The notes: generated from the sequence alone by a model not told the origin. A DNA stretch of 41,595 bases from an uncultured Arachnia sp. (GCA_947493995.1 CANLTJ010000012.1:1-41595), one strand, 5' to 3'. Shown: positions 1 through 11,387, counted from the first letter of the stretch. Program-made: numbers and translations.

Positions 1-415
1 CCGACGTTGCCGGTTGATCCGGCTACTGATCCGACCACGGATCCGACGGTGCCGGTTGATCCGGCTACTGATCCGACCACGGACCCGACGGTGCCGGTTG
101 ATCCGACCACCGACCCGACGGTGCCAGTCGATCCGACCATTGATCCGATCACCGACCCGACCGTGCCAGTTGATCCGACTACTGGACCGACGGTGCCGGT
201 GGATCCGGCTACTGATCCGACGGTGCCAGTTGATCCGACTACTGGACCGACGGTGCCGGTCGGTCCGACTACTGATCCGATCACCGACCCGACGGTGCCG
301 GTGGATCCGATCACCGACCCGACGGTGCCGGTGGATCCGATCACCGACCCGACCGTGCCGGTGGATCCGACTACTGATCCGACGGTGCCGATCGATCCGA
401 CTACTGACCCGAATG
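1..415 (+). repeat. In-frame 30/42-bp coding tandem repeats
   Basis: The nucleotides encoding the VPVDPTTDPT units repeat with a 30-bp period, or 42 bp where an extra four residues are inserted. Copies differ mainly at a few codons (act/acc/gct/atc), which suggests expansion and contraction by slippage or recombination. All length changes keep the frame. Confidence 0.85.
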
Positions 416-447
416 AGTCAGCCGACAAGACCCCACCGTCGGAATAG
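1..447 (+). CDS. C-terminal part of a DPTT-repeat protein (5' end outside window)
   Basis: The reading frame is open from the first base and stops with TAG at 445-447, so only the C terminus of a longer protein is present. About twelve units of 10 or 14 residues follow one another, each a variant of VPVDPTTDPT, with A, I or G substitutions. The tail then leaves the repeat and ends SADKTPPSE. No transmembrane segment, sorting signal or wall-anchoring motif is visible in this part. Such Pro/Asp/Thr repeats are common as extended stalks or linkers of exported actinobacterial proteins; that role is inferred, not shown. The internal ATG/TTG codons are not likely starts. Confidence 0.7.
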   Translation, partial: PTLPVDPATDPTTDPTVPVDPATDPTTDPTVPVDPTTDPTVPVDPTIDPITDPTVPVDPTTGPTVPVDPATDPTVPVDPTTGPTVPVGPTTDPITDPTVPVDPITDPTVPVDPITDPTVPVDPTTDPTVPIDPTTDPNESADKTPPSE

Positions 448-583
448 GCCGGTGGAGCTGCACCAGCTGATCCTCCAGCTCAGATGCCGCACGCCATTCA
501 GCCGGTCACCTGAGCGCGACCGGGCGGACAAAGCACACGTTGAGGAATCGACGTCAGAGGTGTGATCGCGACATCATGGACGC

Positions 584-1447
584 ATGACTGACATCACCCA
601 GCGTCTGATCCTCGTGGCCGTCGTTCTCGTCGTCGCAGTGATCCTGCGTGTCGTGCTGGTGATGATCATCAACCGCAGCGTCCGGGCGCTGGCATCGCGA
701 GTTCCCGACTCGGATGACGCCGCGAGTGGCCGGTCAGGTCTGCTGTCCCGAGCCGGAGGGGTTGCTCGCGAACGCCAACGTCAACGGGTGACCACGCTCG
801 GCTCCCTGATGCGCAACGTGGTGGACGTGGCCATCGGTATCATCACGCTGTTGACGGTGCTGTCCATCGTCGGCATACCCATGGGTCCACTCCTGGCGTC
901 AGCCGGTGTGGGCGGCGTGGCCATTGGTTTCGGGGCGCAGTCGCTTGTCAAGGACTACCTCTCGGGCATCTTCATGCTCGCGGAGGATCAGTTCGGCGTG
1001 GGGGACATCATCACCGTGGGGGAGATCAAGGGCACCGTCCTGGAGGTCACCCTGCGGGTCACAAAGCTGCGGGACTTCACCGGTGTGGTGTGGTACGTGC
1101 GCAACGGTGAAATTCTCACACTTGGCAACATCTCCCAAGGGTTCTCCGTCGAGTGGATCGAGTTCCCGGTGGCCATCGATGAGGACCCGGACAAGGTGAT
1201 CGCGGTTCTGCGGGATGCGTTGGACGGCATGAGCGAGGAAGAAGCGTTCGCCGAGGTGTTGATGAACGAACCCGAGGTGCTCGGTGTCGATTCGATGTCC
1301 GGCGGCACCATGATCATCAAGCTTGCCGTGCAGGCGCACGCCAACCAGCACTGGGCAGCTGTTCGGGAGGTTCGCCGCCGCGCACAGGAGGCGTGCACAG
1401 CTGCCGGAATCCGCAAACCCATCCTGTACCCGGCTACGCCCCAGTAA
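584..1447 (+). CDS. MscS-family mechanosensitive ion channel
   Basis: 287 residues, the size of a small MscS protein. A first membrane helix covers about residues 8-28. A second lies near 80-105, followed by the pore-lining helix with the glycine/alanine-rich MscS signature at about 105-135 (ASAGVGGVAIGFGAQSLVKD). The cytoplasmic beta domain follows (FGVGDIITVGEIKGTV). By family knowledge such channels open under membrane tension to release solutes during osmotic downshock. The loop between helices 1 and 2 is long and polar (residues 45-70). The ATG at 584 follows the upstream gene by 136 nt. A CATCAT box at 572-577 lies six bases before the ATG, so the message could be leaderless. Confidence 0.88.
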   Translation: MTDITQRLILVAVVLVVAVILRVVLVMIINRSVRALASRVPDSDDAASGRSGLLSRAGGVARERQRQRVTTLGSLMRNVVDVAIGIITLLTVLSIVGIPMGPLLASAGVGGVAIGFGAQSLVKDYLSGIFMLAEDQFGVGDIITVGEIKGTVLEVTLRVTKLRDFTGVVWYVRNGEILTLGNISQGFSVEWIEFPVAIDEDPDKVIAVLRDALDGMSEEEAFAEVLMNEPEVLGVDSMSGGTMIIKLAVQAHANQHWAAVREVRRRAQEACTAAGIRKPILYPATPQ

Positions 1448-1573
1448 TACGGAAAGCGCCCGAGTTGGGTGACATTTCCGCTGGACAGCCCACCGACATG
1501 TTCCCGAACTCCTGGACATCCCCACGCGCGAACCTTCGCCAACCTCTTGCACTGGCGCTTAGGCTTGGTCGTG

Positions 1574-1990
1574 ATGTGGTCCCGAAGAGAAGTTGTCGAC
1601 TATGCGCTACAGCGGCGCGCGACTCTGGAGTCGTGGCGCCGTGCGCCCCGCGCCCGGAGAACAACCATCTGCGACGCGGACCCCATCCTGATCCGCTCCG
1701 CCCTGCACCATGGGCAGGAATGGGACACGCCGTGCCCTGTGTGCGAGCACCAGCCGATGCTGAGCCTCAACTACGTCTTTGGTGAGCAACTCGGGCAGTA
1801 TTCAGGACGCATCAAGTCTCCGGCCGAACTGGAGGAGATGGAGAACGAATTCGGTGAGTTCAAGGTGTGCGTCGTCGAGGTATGCACCGAATGCAAGTGG
1901 AACCACATGGTCATGACGTTCCTCCTGGGGGATGGTCAGCAACGCAAGCCGCCGCGTCGGCGTAGAACAGTGGAGGACATCTATGGCTGA
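1574..1990 (+). CDS. DUF5318 zinc-ribbon-like protein (Rv0049 type)
   Basis: 138 residues from ATG 1574 (GTG 1571 is an alternative). The frame is open further upstream, but the family begins at a sequence like MWSRREVVDYALQRRATL, so the short start is chosen. Two CxxC pairs (PCPVCE near residue 55 and VCTECK near 105) look like a zinc ribbon; the C terminus is arginine-rich. The function is not known. In Mycobacterium the homologue Rv0049 lies directly before ponA1. Here the stop codon overlaps the ponA start by 8 nt, suggesting translational coupling and a link to peptidoglycan synthesis. Confidence 0.8.
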   Translation: MWSRREVVDYALQRRATLESWRRAPRARRTTICDADPILIRSALHHGQEWDTPCPVCEHQPMLSLNYVFGEQLGQYSGRIKSPAELEEMENEFGEFKVCVVEVCTECKWNHMVMTFLLGDGQQRKPPRRRRTVEDIYG

Positions 1991-4340
1991 GGGCAAGCGT
2001 TCCAGGGCTGCAAAGCGGAACAAGCGCGGCAGGAGCAGGGCCCGCAAATTCTGGGGACGCCTCGGGCTCGGCGCGCTGATCCTGTTCCTCGTGGCGGGTC
2101 TCGCCGGAATGGGCACATTTCTGTGCCTGTATTCCACGACGGATTTGCCGGATCCCAACGAGGACTTCACCACCAACACCACGTTCATCTACTACAACGA
2201 CGGCCGGAACCAGCTGGGATCCCTCGCCGTGCAGAACCGTCAGACGCTGGAATACGGCGAGATGCCCCAGATTATGAAGGACGCTGTCATCGCCGCCGAG
2301 AACCGCACCTTCTGGACGGATCCCGGCTTCTCCCTCACCGGTATCGCACGCGGAGCATTCAGCATCGCCACAGGCGGAGAGGTGCAGGGTGGTTCCACCA
2401 TCACACAGCAGTACATCAAGATCTACTACCTGGACTCGGAGCGAACCCTGTCGCGGAAGGTGCGGGAGCTCATGCTGGCGATCAAGATGGGTCGCGAGTT
2501 GCCCAAGGAGGAGATCCTCGAGGGCTATCTGAACACCATCTACTTCGGCAGGGGAGCCTATGGCATCCAAGCTGCGGCAAGGTCCTATTTCCTGAAGGAT
2601 GCATCCGAGCTCACCATGCCTGAGGCCGCCTCCCTGGCAGCCATCCTCAACAACCCGGCCGCCTTCAACCCGTCGGGTGATCAGGACACCGTCGAGGCAC
2701 TTGAGGGACGGTACCGCTACGTCCTGGAGGGGTTGCTGGAGATGGAGGTGATCACGCAGGCCGAGTACGACCAGGCAGCGCAATCCCTGCCCGAATTCCC
2801 GGAGGTCCCCGTCAACGATCGCTACGGCGGGCCCAAGGGCTTTCTCATCAAGATGGTGGAGGATGAACTCCGGGAACAGGGTTTCGACGAGGAGGAGATA
2901 GCGGGCGGCGGGCTCAAGATCACCACCACCCTGGACAAGGACATGCAGGCCTCGGCCAACCGCGCCGCCGCTGCTTACACGGCCGAAGCGGCAGAGAACG
3001 CGAGCGAACCGCAGAACCCCGACGATCTGCACGTGGCCATCTCCTCGGTGGACACCGCCACGGGCGGCATCCTCGCGCTGTACGGGGGCGAGGACTACGT
3101 CGAGAACAGCAGAAACTGGGCAGCCACCAAGCGTCCCGCAGCGTCGACGTTCAAGGTGTTCGCCGCCATCGCGGGCATGCGTGAGGATTTCTCGTTGCGC
3201 AGCGTGCTCGAGGGCAACACTTTCACCCCGAGAAACGAAACCAGCACCGTCCGAAACCAGGGGTCGCAGCAGTATGGACCTGTGACCCTGCGCCGTGCGA
3301 TCGCCGAATCCATCAACACGGCGTTCGTGGACATGACCGGGCAGATTGAGGACGGTCCGCAGAAGATCATCAAGGCGGCGAACGACGCGGGCGCTCCGGG
3401 CGTGGCCGGGGAGGATGGTTGGGACCCCAACAACCGCATCGCGCTGGGCGCCGCCGAGGTGTCACCGGTCAACATGGCAAACGCCTACGCAACTTTCGCG
3501 GACTCCGGACGATACAAGCCTGCGCACATCGTGGCGTCGGTGGAGGACGCCGCAGGCGACGTGCTGTATGAAGCGGACACGACACCACAGCAGAACATCG
3601 ACCCGAACGTGGCAGCGAATCTCACCGACGCCCTGACCAGCGTCGTGTCCGAGGGCACCGGTCGCAGGGCCGCAGCGTTGGGCCGTCCGGTCGCCGGCAA
3701 GACGGGTACACACGGTGTCGAGGACGAAATCCAGTCCGCCTGGTTCGTCGGATACACCCGCCAGATCTCCACGGCAGTGATGTACGTGGTGGGTGACGAC
3801 GGCATCGGCGACCTCGATGACTACAAGCGGCCGCAGGACTCCACTTTCTTCGGATCGTCCTACCCCTTGATGACTTGGTTGGACTTCATGACCGATGCAA
3901 GCGAGGGCATGGAGGTTCTGGACTTCGACGAGCCCAGGAGACTCGAGGGCAGGGCCGAAACCAGATCTCCTGAGAGAGAAACCAGACGCCCGGCGGAACC
4001 CATCGAACGGCAGACCTCCGGACGCGACGAGCCCGAGCGTCCGACGGAGTCAGCGCCTCCCACTGAAACAATGAGCGAGGAGCCCGCCGAAACGCCCACC
4101 CAGAGCGAGGAGCCCCCTCCGCCCTCGGAACCCGAACCAGAACCCACCAGGACGGAGAGACCGGAGCCGGAGCCCGAGCCGGAGCCGGAGCCGGAGCCGG
4201 AGCCCACCAGGACTCAGCGGCCCGTGGAGCCGACGAGGGGACCGGAACCGGAGCCCACACGTGAGCGGTCGAACCAACAGCCGAACCAGCCACCGGAGGA
4301 AGCGCCGGGATCTGATGATGAACCCGCCGACGACGACTGA
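1983..4340 (+). CDS. ponA: Class A penicillin-binding protein (transglycosylase/transpeptidase)
   Basis: 785 residues from ATG 1983. The N terminus is basic and cytoplasmic, with one membrane helix at about 29-50. The GT51 glycosyltransferase domain follows: its catalytic Glu is probably E106 in AAENRTFW, and GGSTITQQ and GRGAYGI are present. The transpeptidase domain has all three motifs: S388-TF-K391, S443-I-N445 and K573-T-G575. The last ~125 residues are Pro/Glu/Arg-rich with EPEPEP runs and probably extend into the wall. It polymerises and cross-links peptidoglycan outside the membrane. The start overlaps the DUF5318 stop. An in-frame ATG at 1932 would lie deep inside the upstream gene and is rejected. 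Confidence 0.95.
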   Translation: MAEGKRSRAAKRNKRGRSRARKFWGRLGLGALILFLVAGLAGMGTFLCLYSTTDLPDPNEDFTTNTTFIYYNDGRNQLGSLAVQNRQTLEYGEMPQIMKDAVIAAENRTFWTDPGFSLTGIARGAFSIATGGEVQGGSTITQQYIKIYYLDSERTLSRKVRELMLAIKMGRELPKEEILEGYLNTIYFGRGAYGIQAAARSYFLKDASELTMPEAASLAAILNNPAAFNPSGDQDTVEALEGRYRYVLEGLLEMEVITQAEYDQAAQSLPEFPEVPVNDRYGGPKGFLIKMVEDELREQGFDEEEIAGGGLKITTTLDKDMQASANRAAAAYTAEAAENASEPQNPDDLHVAISSVDTATGGILALYGGEDYVENSRNWAATKRPAASTFKVFAAIAGMREDFSLRSVLEGNTFTPRNETSTVRNQGSQQYGPVTLRRAIAESINTAFVDMTGQIEDGPQKIIKAANDAGAPGVAGEDGWDPNNRIALGAAEVSPVNMANAYATFADSGRYKPAHIVASVEDAAGDVLYEADTTPQQNIDPNVAANLTDALTSVVSEGTGRRAAALGRPVAGKTGTHGVEDEIQSAWFVGYTRQISTAVMYVVGDDGIGDLDDYKRPQDSTFFGSSYPLMTWLDFMTDASEGMEVLDFDEPRRLEGRAETRSPERETRRPAEPIERQTSGRDEPERPTESAPPTETMSEEPAETPTQSEEPPPPSEPEPEPTRTERPEPEPEPEPEPEPEPTRTQRPVEPTRGPEPEPTRERSNQQPNQPPEEAPGSDDEPADDD

Positions 4341-4449
4341 GCCGTACACCATCTCATCCCGCCCGGCACCGCGACTATCTTTCCCAAGCTGGCTCGAGCT
4401 TGCGCGGATGACCCCTTTGGGTTCCCGACACGCGTGCGAGCGCAACCTC

Positions 4450-4455
4450 TAAGGT
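4450..4455 (+). promoter_or_regulatory. Possible -10 box (TAAGGT) for a leaderless transcript
   Basis: TAAGGT lies 7 nt before GTG 4463. The same hexamer at the same distance precedes ATG 19388. No convincing -35 at 17 nt; CCGACA at 4425-4430 would need a 19-nt spacer. Confidence 0.4.
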
Positions 4456-4462
4456 TGTCCTC

Positions 4463-5911
4463 GTGAAGAACGCTCTCCTGCCTGGTCTCGGTGGACCGAT
4501 GGGTCGCCATGCCAAGCCGTCCGGAGTGTGGTTCAACCCTCTACCGTGGGTAATTCTGGTGGCGAGCGTCCTGTTCGCAGTCTTGGCTCTGCGCCAGGTG
4601 CCCTGCATTCAGACTGACGCCACCAACGCCATCGACGGCTTCATCCGGCTGTGCTACTCGGACATCCCACTGACGTGGACGGGGCAGGAGTTTGGTCTCG
4701 GCAACCCGCCACTGGGTGGGGACGCCATGGTGTTCTCGCCGGTCCTTGGCGTCTTCATGCTGATGGCCGTCAGGGTCTCCGAGTGGCTGGGCGCGGAGGT
4801 CCGAGCGGACGCAGACGTTCAGGTCCAACTGGAGGGGGCGGAGATCTTCTTCGCCGTCACCGCCGTGATGCTGTTCGTGTGCTTCCTCGCCTGGGTGGTG
4901 TCCATGACGCTGATGGGCCGGGATTCGCGGGGAAGATTTCGGAGCTGGGACGGCATGCTCGTCGCTGCCTCTCCCGTTGTTCTGGCCAGCGGACTCATTC
5001 ACTGGACCCTGCTGCCGATTGCGTTGAGCGCCGTCGGGCTCTATCAGTTCTCCCGCCGGCGGGTGATCGAGAGCGGCATCCTCCTGGGGATTGCTGCAGC
5101 CGCCGACACCATGCCGCTGGCCATCATCGTTGCGGTCACCGTGTGCATTGGACTGCGCGGACGATGGACACAGATGGTCAAGTTCGTCGCCCCAACCGTC
5201 CTGACGTGGTTTGTGATCCACATCCCGCTCCTGATGCGGGACTGGGAGTCCGTCATCGCCTTCTACCAGACCCAGGTGAGCGGGGAGGCATCATACGGGT
5301 CGGTGTGGTTCCTGATGCAGCTCACGACGTGGAATGTGCAGTCGGCCGGGTACTTGGGCCTGCTGGTGCTGCTCGTGCTCATCGTGGCCACGGTGGCATG
5401 GCTCTACGGCAAGAAGCTCCGTCCTCGTGTGGGAAGCTTGGTGGCTGTCTTCATTTTCCTGGCCTCTCTTCTGGGCGCCGCGTTCCCGCCGCAGACGGCT
5501 CTGTGGCTGCTGTTCGCCCTCGTCTTTGCGCGACCCCTCCGCCTCGAGTACATCATTTTCACGGCGGTGCAGGTGGCGTACTGGTTCGCCATCTGGGGGT
5601 ATCTCTCCGGGCACCTCACGGCCGCGAAGAATGGCCCGACGAACCTGTACTTCCTGGCCATCATCTTCCGCGTCATCGTCGACCTGTGGCTCCTCTTCCT
5701 CTTCTACCGGGACATCGCCAGACCGCGTCAGGATGTTCTGCGCGCTCCCGAGTACAGCGACCCGCTGGGTGGCGTCCTGCTGGACGGCGAACTGATGGGG
5801 GCCGATCAAGACGACGACGGTCCGGAGGTGAGCGTGGACGAGGAGGACGAGGAGGACGAGGAGGACGAGACGACGTCGGTGAGCCGGGAGCGGGCGGCTA
5901 CACCAGGGTGA
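4463..5911 (+). CDS. Multi-pass membrane protein, GT87/DUF2029-like (Rv0051 type)
   Basis: 482 residues from GTG 4463, with about ten hydrophobic segments between residues 28 and 415. The segment after the first helix (CYSDIPLTWTGQEFG) resembles the equivalent region of actinobacterial Rv0051-like proteins, which Pfam-type analyses place with GT87 polyprenol-dependent mannosyltransferases. Activity has not been shown and no classical catalytic motif can be pointed to. The C terminus is a cytoplasmic acidic tail with a long Glu/Asp run (DEEDEEDEEDE). Lying 122 nt after ponA and in the same orientation, it belongs to the conserved DUF5318-ponA-membrane protein cluster. The last 14 nt overlap the end of the convergent gene. 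Confidence 0.65.
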   Translation: MKNALLPGLGGPMGRHAKPSGVWFNPLPWVILVASVLFAVLALRQVPCIQTDATNAIDGFIRLCYSDIPLTWTGQEFGLGNPPLGGDAMVFSPVLGVFMLMAVRVSEWLGAEVRADADVQVQLEGAEIFFAVTAVMLFVCFLAWVVSMTLMGRDSRGRFRSWDGMLVAASPVVLASGLIHWTLLPIALSAVGLYQFSRRRVIESGILLGIAAAADTMPLAIIVAVTVCIGLRGRWTQMVKFVAPTVLTWFVIHIPLLMRDWESVIAFYQTQVSGEASYGSVWFLMQLTTWNVQSAGYLGLLVLLVLIVATVAWLYGKKLRPRVGSLVAVFIFLASLLGAAFPPQTALWLLFALVFARPLRLEYIIFTAVQVAYWFAIWGYLSGHLTAAKNGPTNLYFLAIIFRVIVDLWLLFLFYRDIARPRQDVLRAPEYSDPLGGVLLDGELMGADQDDDGPEVSVDEEDEEDEEDETTSVSRERAATPG

Positions 5912-6920
5912 TCTCGTCGAAGGTGGTCGTGGTCATGCGGCACGTCATGGGAATGTCCTGGCCCACTTCCACACCCGGTTCGTCGCCCGCCACCCACAGC
6001 ATGGAACTATGCATGTGGGGAGGCTCCGCGAAGGGCCTCTTACGGCCGCCGATTGTGAAGGGGGAGAGGGTTCTACCCGTCGCCTCCAGTACACTCTCGG
6101 CGATCGTGACCGCTCGCTGCCGCAGGCTCCGCTGCGGCACCGGCGCGCCCAACGCAATGCCGTGAGCCGTGCCGCCGCTGGCGACGACGATGAACCCATC
6201 GCGGCGGGCACGTGACTGGTGATATCCCAAGCGTTCCCCTCGCCGTATCCGGTGGATGTCTAGGACGTCGGCTGTGGTGGCGAGGGCCGACGGCGCACCC
6301 AGCCAGAGTCTGGTGCCGATGCGCATGCGCGTGGGCGCGTCGACGCTTGTGCGCAGTACGCCGTAGTCGGCCACGGACAGGTGGGAGAGCCAGAGGGCGC
6401 CCTTTCGGCACTGCAACGCTCTCCTGGCAAGCTCGGTTGCCTCGTGCAGGGAGCCTTTCGCTGGCAGGTGGATGGACCAGCCCTCGAACCGCAGGGTCCC
6501 CAGTTCCGCGGGAAGATCATTGGGAGGGAGACCGTGGCGGTGCATGGATGTCTCAATCTCCAACTGCACGCGGGCGTGCGGATGTGATCGGCTGACGGCC
6601 TCGAGATCCTCGGAGCGGGAGATCATGGTGATCACGCGGGGATCATCCAGCAGGGTCGTGGCAGCCACGTCGCCGGGGCGCCACGGGTTCAGCACCACCA
6701 CGTCGCCCTGCCAGCCGGCAGTGCGGACGGCGGCGACTTCCTGTGCCATGCCGACGGCGAGCGTGTCGGTGCCCAGCTCGGAGGATTCCCGAGCAAGCAT
6801 GTCCAGTCCGAAACCGTAACCGTTGCCCTTGGCGACCGGAACTGTTCCCGGGACCTCGGAGATCAGAGCGCGCTGGTGAGCGCGCCACTCGTCATGGGCG
6901 AGGGTCAGTCGAAGAGTCAT
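5898..6920 (-). CDS. Alanine-racemase-like PLP (fold III) protein
   Basis: 340 residues. The N-terminal TIM-barrel motif VAKGNGYGFG contains the Schiff-base lysine (K31), and EIETSMHRHG matches the family's D/E-x-G-M-x-R-x-G region. The C-terminal domain has GERLGYHQSR, whose Y233 aligns with the second catalytic tyrosine of alanine racemases. The motifs are divergent from housekeeping Alr (KGNGYG instead of KADAYG), so the substrate may not be alanine. It starts one base after the stop of the FemX-like gene (TGA-c-ATG), so the two are almost certainly co-translated. By context it supplies or modifies an amino acid used in peptidoglycan cross-bridges; that is inference. Confidence 0.8.
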   Translation of the reverse strand: MTLRLTLAHDEWRAHQRALISEVPGTVPVAKGNGYGFGLDMLARESSELGTDTLAVGMAQEVAAVRTAGWQGDVVVLNPWRPGDVAATTLLDDPRVITMISRSEDLEAVSRSHPHARVQLEIETSMHRHGLPPNDLPAELGTLRFEGWSIHLPAKGSLHEATELARRALQCRKGALWLSHLSVADYGVLRTSVDAPTRMRIGTRLWLGAPSALATTADVLDIHRIRRGERLGYHQSRARRDGFIVVASGGTAHGIALGAPVPQRSLRQRAVTIAESVLEATGRTLSPFTIGGRKRPFAEPPHMHSSMLWVAGDEPGVEVGQDIPMTCRMTTTTFDEITLV

Positions 6921-6921
6921 G

Positions 6922-8049
6922 TCAGCGTCGCTTCATGTAGGTCAGGAAGGCGAGATGCAGCACCTTGTTGATCGCCATGTCCCATTCCCCAAGATGCGCC
7001 ACTGCTTCTCCACCCGTGCCCACCTTGAACTGGATGAGCCCGAGCTCCGGGTCATCCTTGCTGAGGCCTTCGGTGATGCCCCGCATGTCGTAGACGGCGC
7101 AACCGGCGGCCAGGGCGTCGCGGATCATGCGCCACTGGATGGCATTCGATCCACGGACGTCGCGCTTGGCGGTGGTGGAGGCGCCGTAGGAGTACCACGC
7201 GTGGGTTCCCACGCGGATCATCGTGGTGGCCGCCACCAGATCACCCTCGTGCTCGGCGAGGTAGACCTGCATCCGTCCGTCCTGTTCGGAGTTGAGGGCA
7301 TCCCACATGGATTCGAAGTACGAGAGCGCTCGGCCGGTGAAACCGTCCCGCTTGGCTGTCTCAAGATAGATCGCATGAAATCGTGCGAGGTCTGAGCGTT
7401 CACCGGTCCGCACATCCACGCCGGCCTTGTCCGCCTTCTTGATGTTGCGTCGCCACTGCTGGTTCATGCCCGTGAGGAGTTCGGCCTCGGTCTTGGCGGA
7501 CCCGTCCTCGTGGAGAAGTGGCAGGTGGAAGTTGAACATGGGCTGGCCAGCGGCGAAACCCTCGCTGTCGTCGCTGGTGTGCCAGCCGAGGTGCTGCAGT
7601 TGTCTCAGCACGCGCGTGGCGACCAGGGAGGTGTCGTCGGGCTTGCACTGGGACAGGCGCGCGATGTTGTCGTGGGCGATGGCTGCTTTGACTGTCTCGG
7701 CCGACCATCGACGATGCGGGAGGGCGGGGCCGATTCGGACGGCAAAGGCCTTGGCATTCTTGGCGTACTGCACCAGAGCGGTCAGCTGCTCGGCCACGTC
7801 CGGTCGTTCCCAGTCCAGCACCGGGCCCTCGGGCAGGTAAGCCAGGTAGCGTTTCAGCGCGGGCAGCTGCCGGTACAGGACGAGCCCGACGCCGATGAGT
7901 TGGTCGTCGTCGAACCAGCCCAGCGATTCGCCCCGCCACTCATTCTTCACCGCCGCCCACGACGGAAGCTGGAGGAAACTTGCCGTCCCGCGCGCATTGA
8001 TGAACGCGAGATGATCCTTCGACGGTATGGGCCTGACAGTGATGCTCAC
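6922..8049 (-). CDS. femX: FemX/FemAB-type peptidyltransferase (lipid II amino acid ligase)
   Basis: 375 residues from GTG 8049; the frame continues to GTG 8076 (384 residues), but homologues begin near VSITVRPI. The pattern is FemABX: an N-terminal GNAT-like half with FLQLPSWAAVK and LAYLPEGPVLDW, then the second half with MNQQWRRNIKKADKAG and a C-terminal domain with GSNAIQWRMIRDALA and YDMRGI. These cytoplasmic enzymes use aminoacyl-tRNA to add a residue to the lipid II stem peptide. It is followed at one base by the racemase-like gene and preceded by the DUF4282 gene in the same direction, a probable operon facing away from hppA. Confidence 0.87.
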   Translation of the reverse strand: MSITVRPIPSKDHLAFINARGTASFLQLPSWAAVKNEWRGESLGWFDDDQLIGVGLVLYRQLPALKRYLAYLPEGPVLDWERPDVAEQLTALVQYAKNAKAFAVRIGPALPHRRWSAETVKAAIAHDNIARLSQCKPDDTSLVATRVLRQLQHLGWHTSDDSEGFAAGQPMFNFHLPLLHEDGSAKTEAELLTGMNQQWRRNIKKADKAGVDVRTGERSDLARFHAIYLETAKRDGFTGRALSYFESMWDALNSEQDGRMQVYLAEHEGDLVAATTMIRVGTHAWYSYGASTTAKRDVRGSNAIQWRMIRDALAAGCAVYDMRGITEGLSKDDPELGLIQFKVGTGGEAVAHLGEWDMAINKVLHLAFLTYMKRR

Positions 8050-8121
8050 GCCGTCCAACCTATCGCGAACGGTCACCTTGGACGGGCGGACGCTCCCTCA
8101 CGGATGCGCCGCGACGACGAC

Positions 8122-8766
8122 TCATTGGCGCGGCAGTCGCTCGTGCACATCCTCCGAGAGACGGATCACGGCGTAGTACAGCTCCAGGGACATGCGCGCC
8201 AGCGCCAGGTAGATCAGCCCGATGAGTGGTGCGAGGATCAACGCGGCGATGATGTTCAGGGCCTCACCCGTCAACAGCGCGCCGATGAGGAAGAACAGGA
8301 CGCCCAGACCGATGACGGCTGTGAGGACGATGTAGACCACCTTGATGATCTTCGGTGTCACGAATGACTGGAATCCGAAGTCGAAGAGCGCACTGAAGAA
8401 GCTCTTGCCGTCGCTGGTCATCCCGGTTGGCTGTTGGGGTTGCCCGGTCCACTGCTGCTGGTTGGCGTAGGGGGCGGACTGTTGGCCGTACCCGCCGCCG
8501 TAGGCACCCTGTTCGCCGTAAGCACCCTGTTGGCCGGTCCACTGGTCCGCGGGCTGCTGGGGCTGGTTTCCCCATTGGTCTGCGGACTGCTGGGGCTGGT
8601 GATCCCATTGATTCGCGCCGGACTGGTCCTGTTCGCTCCACGAGGACTGCCCGGCTTGGGGGTCAACAGGTTGCTGCCCCCAGGGCTCGTTCCCGGACTG
8701 CTGGCCCCAGGGCTCATTCCCGGACTGCTGATTGCTTGGATCATTCGGATTGTGAGGGGTGCTCAT
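8122..8766 (-). CDS. DUF4282 membrane protein with Gln/Trp-rich N terminus
   Basis: 214 residues. The first ~120 are low-complexity, rich in Q, G, N, P and W, with repeats such as SGNEPWGQQ (twice) and QPQQPADQW/QPQQSADQW. The remainder is a DUF4282 domain: a short amphipathic stretch (FFSALFDFGFQSFVTPKIIK), two membrane helices at about 141-190, then a conserved ARMSLELYYAVIRL segment. Function unknown; DUF4282 proteins are small bacterial membrane proteins. It lies 72 nt upstream of femX on the same strand. The N-terminal region resembles disordered segments able to self-associate, but nothing here proves it. Confidence 0.75.
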   Translation of the reverse strand: MSTPHNPNDPSNQQSGNEPWGQQSGNEPWGQQPVDPQAGQSSWSEQDQSGANQWDHQPQQSADQWGNQPQQPADQWTGQQGAYGEQGAYGGGYGQQSAPYANQQQWTGQPQQPTGMTSDGKSFFSALFDFGFQSFVTPKIIKVVYIVLTAVIGLGVLFFLIGALLTGEALNIIAALILAPLIGLIYLALARMSLELYYAVIRLSEDVHERLPRQ

Positions 8767-8825
8767 GACTCAAGACCTTTCGTGTGAGGTGCGCTGCCAA
8801 GGGTCACGCTACCTTTTTGGAACCA

Positions 8826-8849
8826 CAGTCGTGGAGCATTCCACGACTG
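8826..8849 (-). terminator. Hairpin after hppA
   Basis: Perfect 10-bp stem CAGTCGTGGA/TCCACGACTG with a 4-nt loop, 21 nt beyond the hppA stop. There is no T-tract on the minus strand, as is common for high-GC actinobacterial terminators. Confidence 0.6.
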
Positions 8850-8870
8850 CGAGACATGAAGGTCGGGCCC

Positions 8871-11387
<2,517 letters not shown>

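Noticed and set aside
1..415. Non-coding satellite or CRISPR-like repeat
   Set aside because: All units keep one open frame with protein-level periodicity, so this is a coding repeat.
1911..3032. 373-codon minus-strand ORF opposite ponA
   Set aside because: Lies opposite the GT51 and transpeptidase region of ponA and has no recognisable domain.
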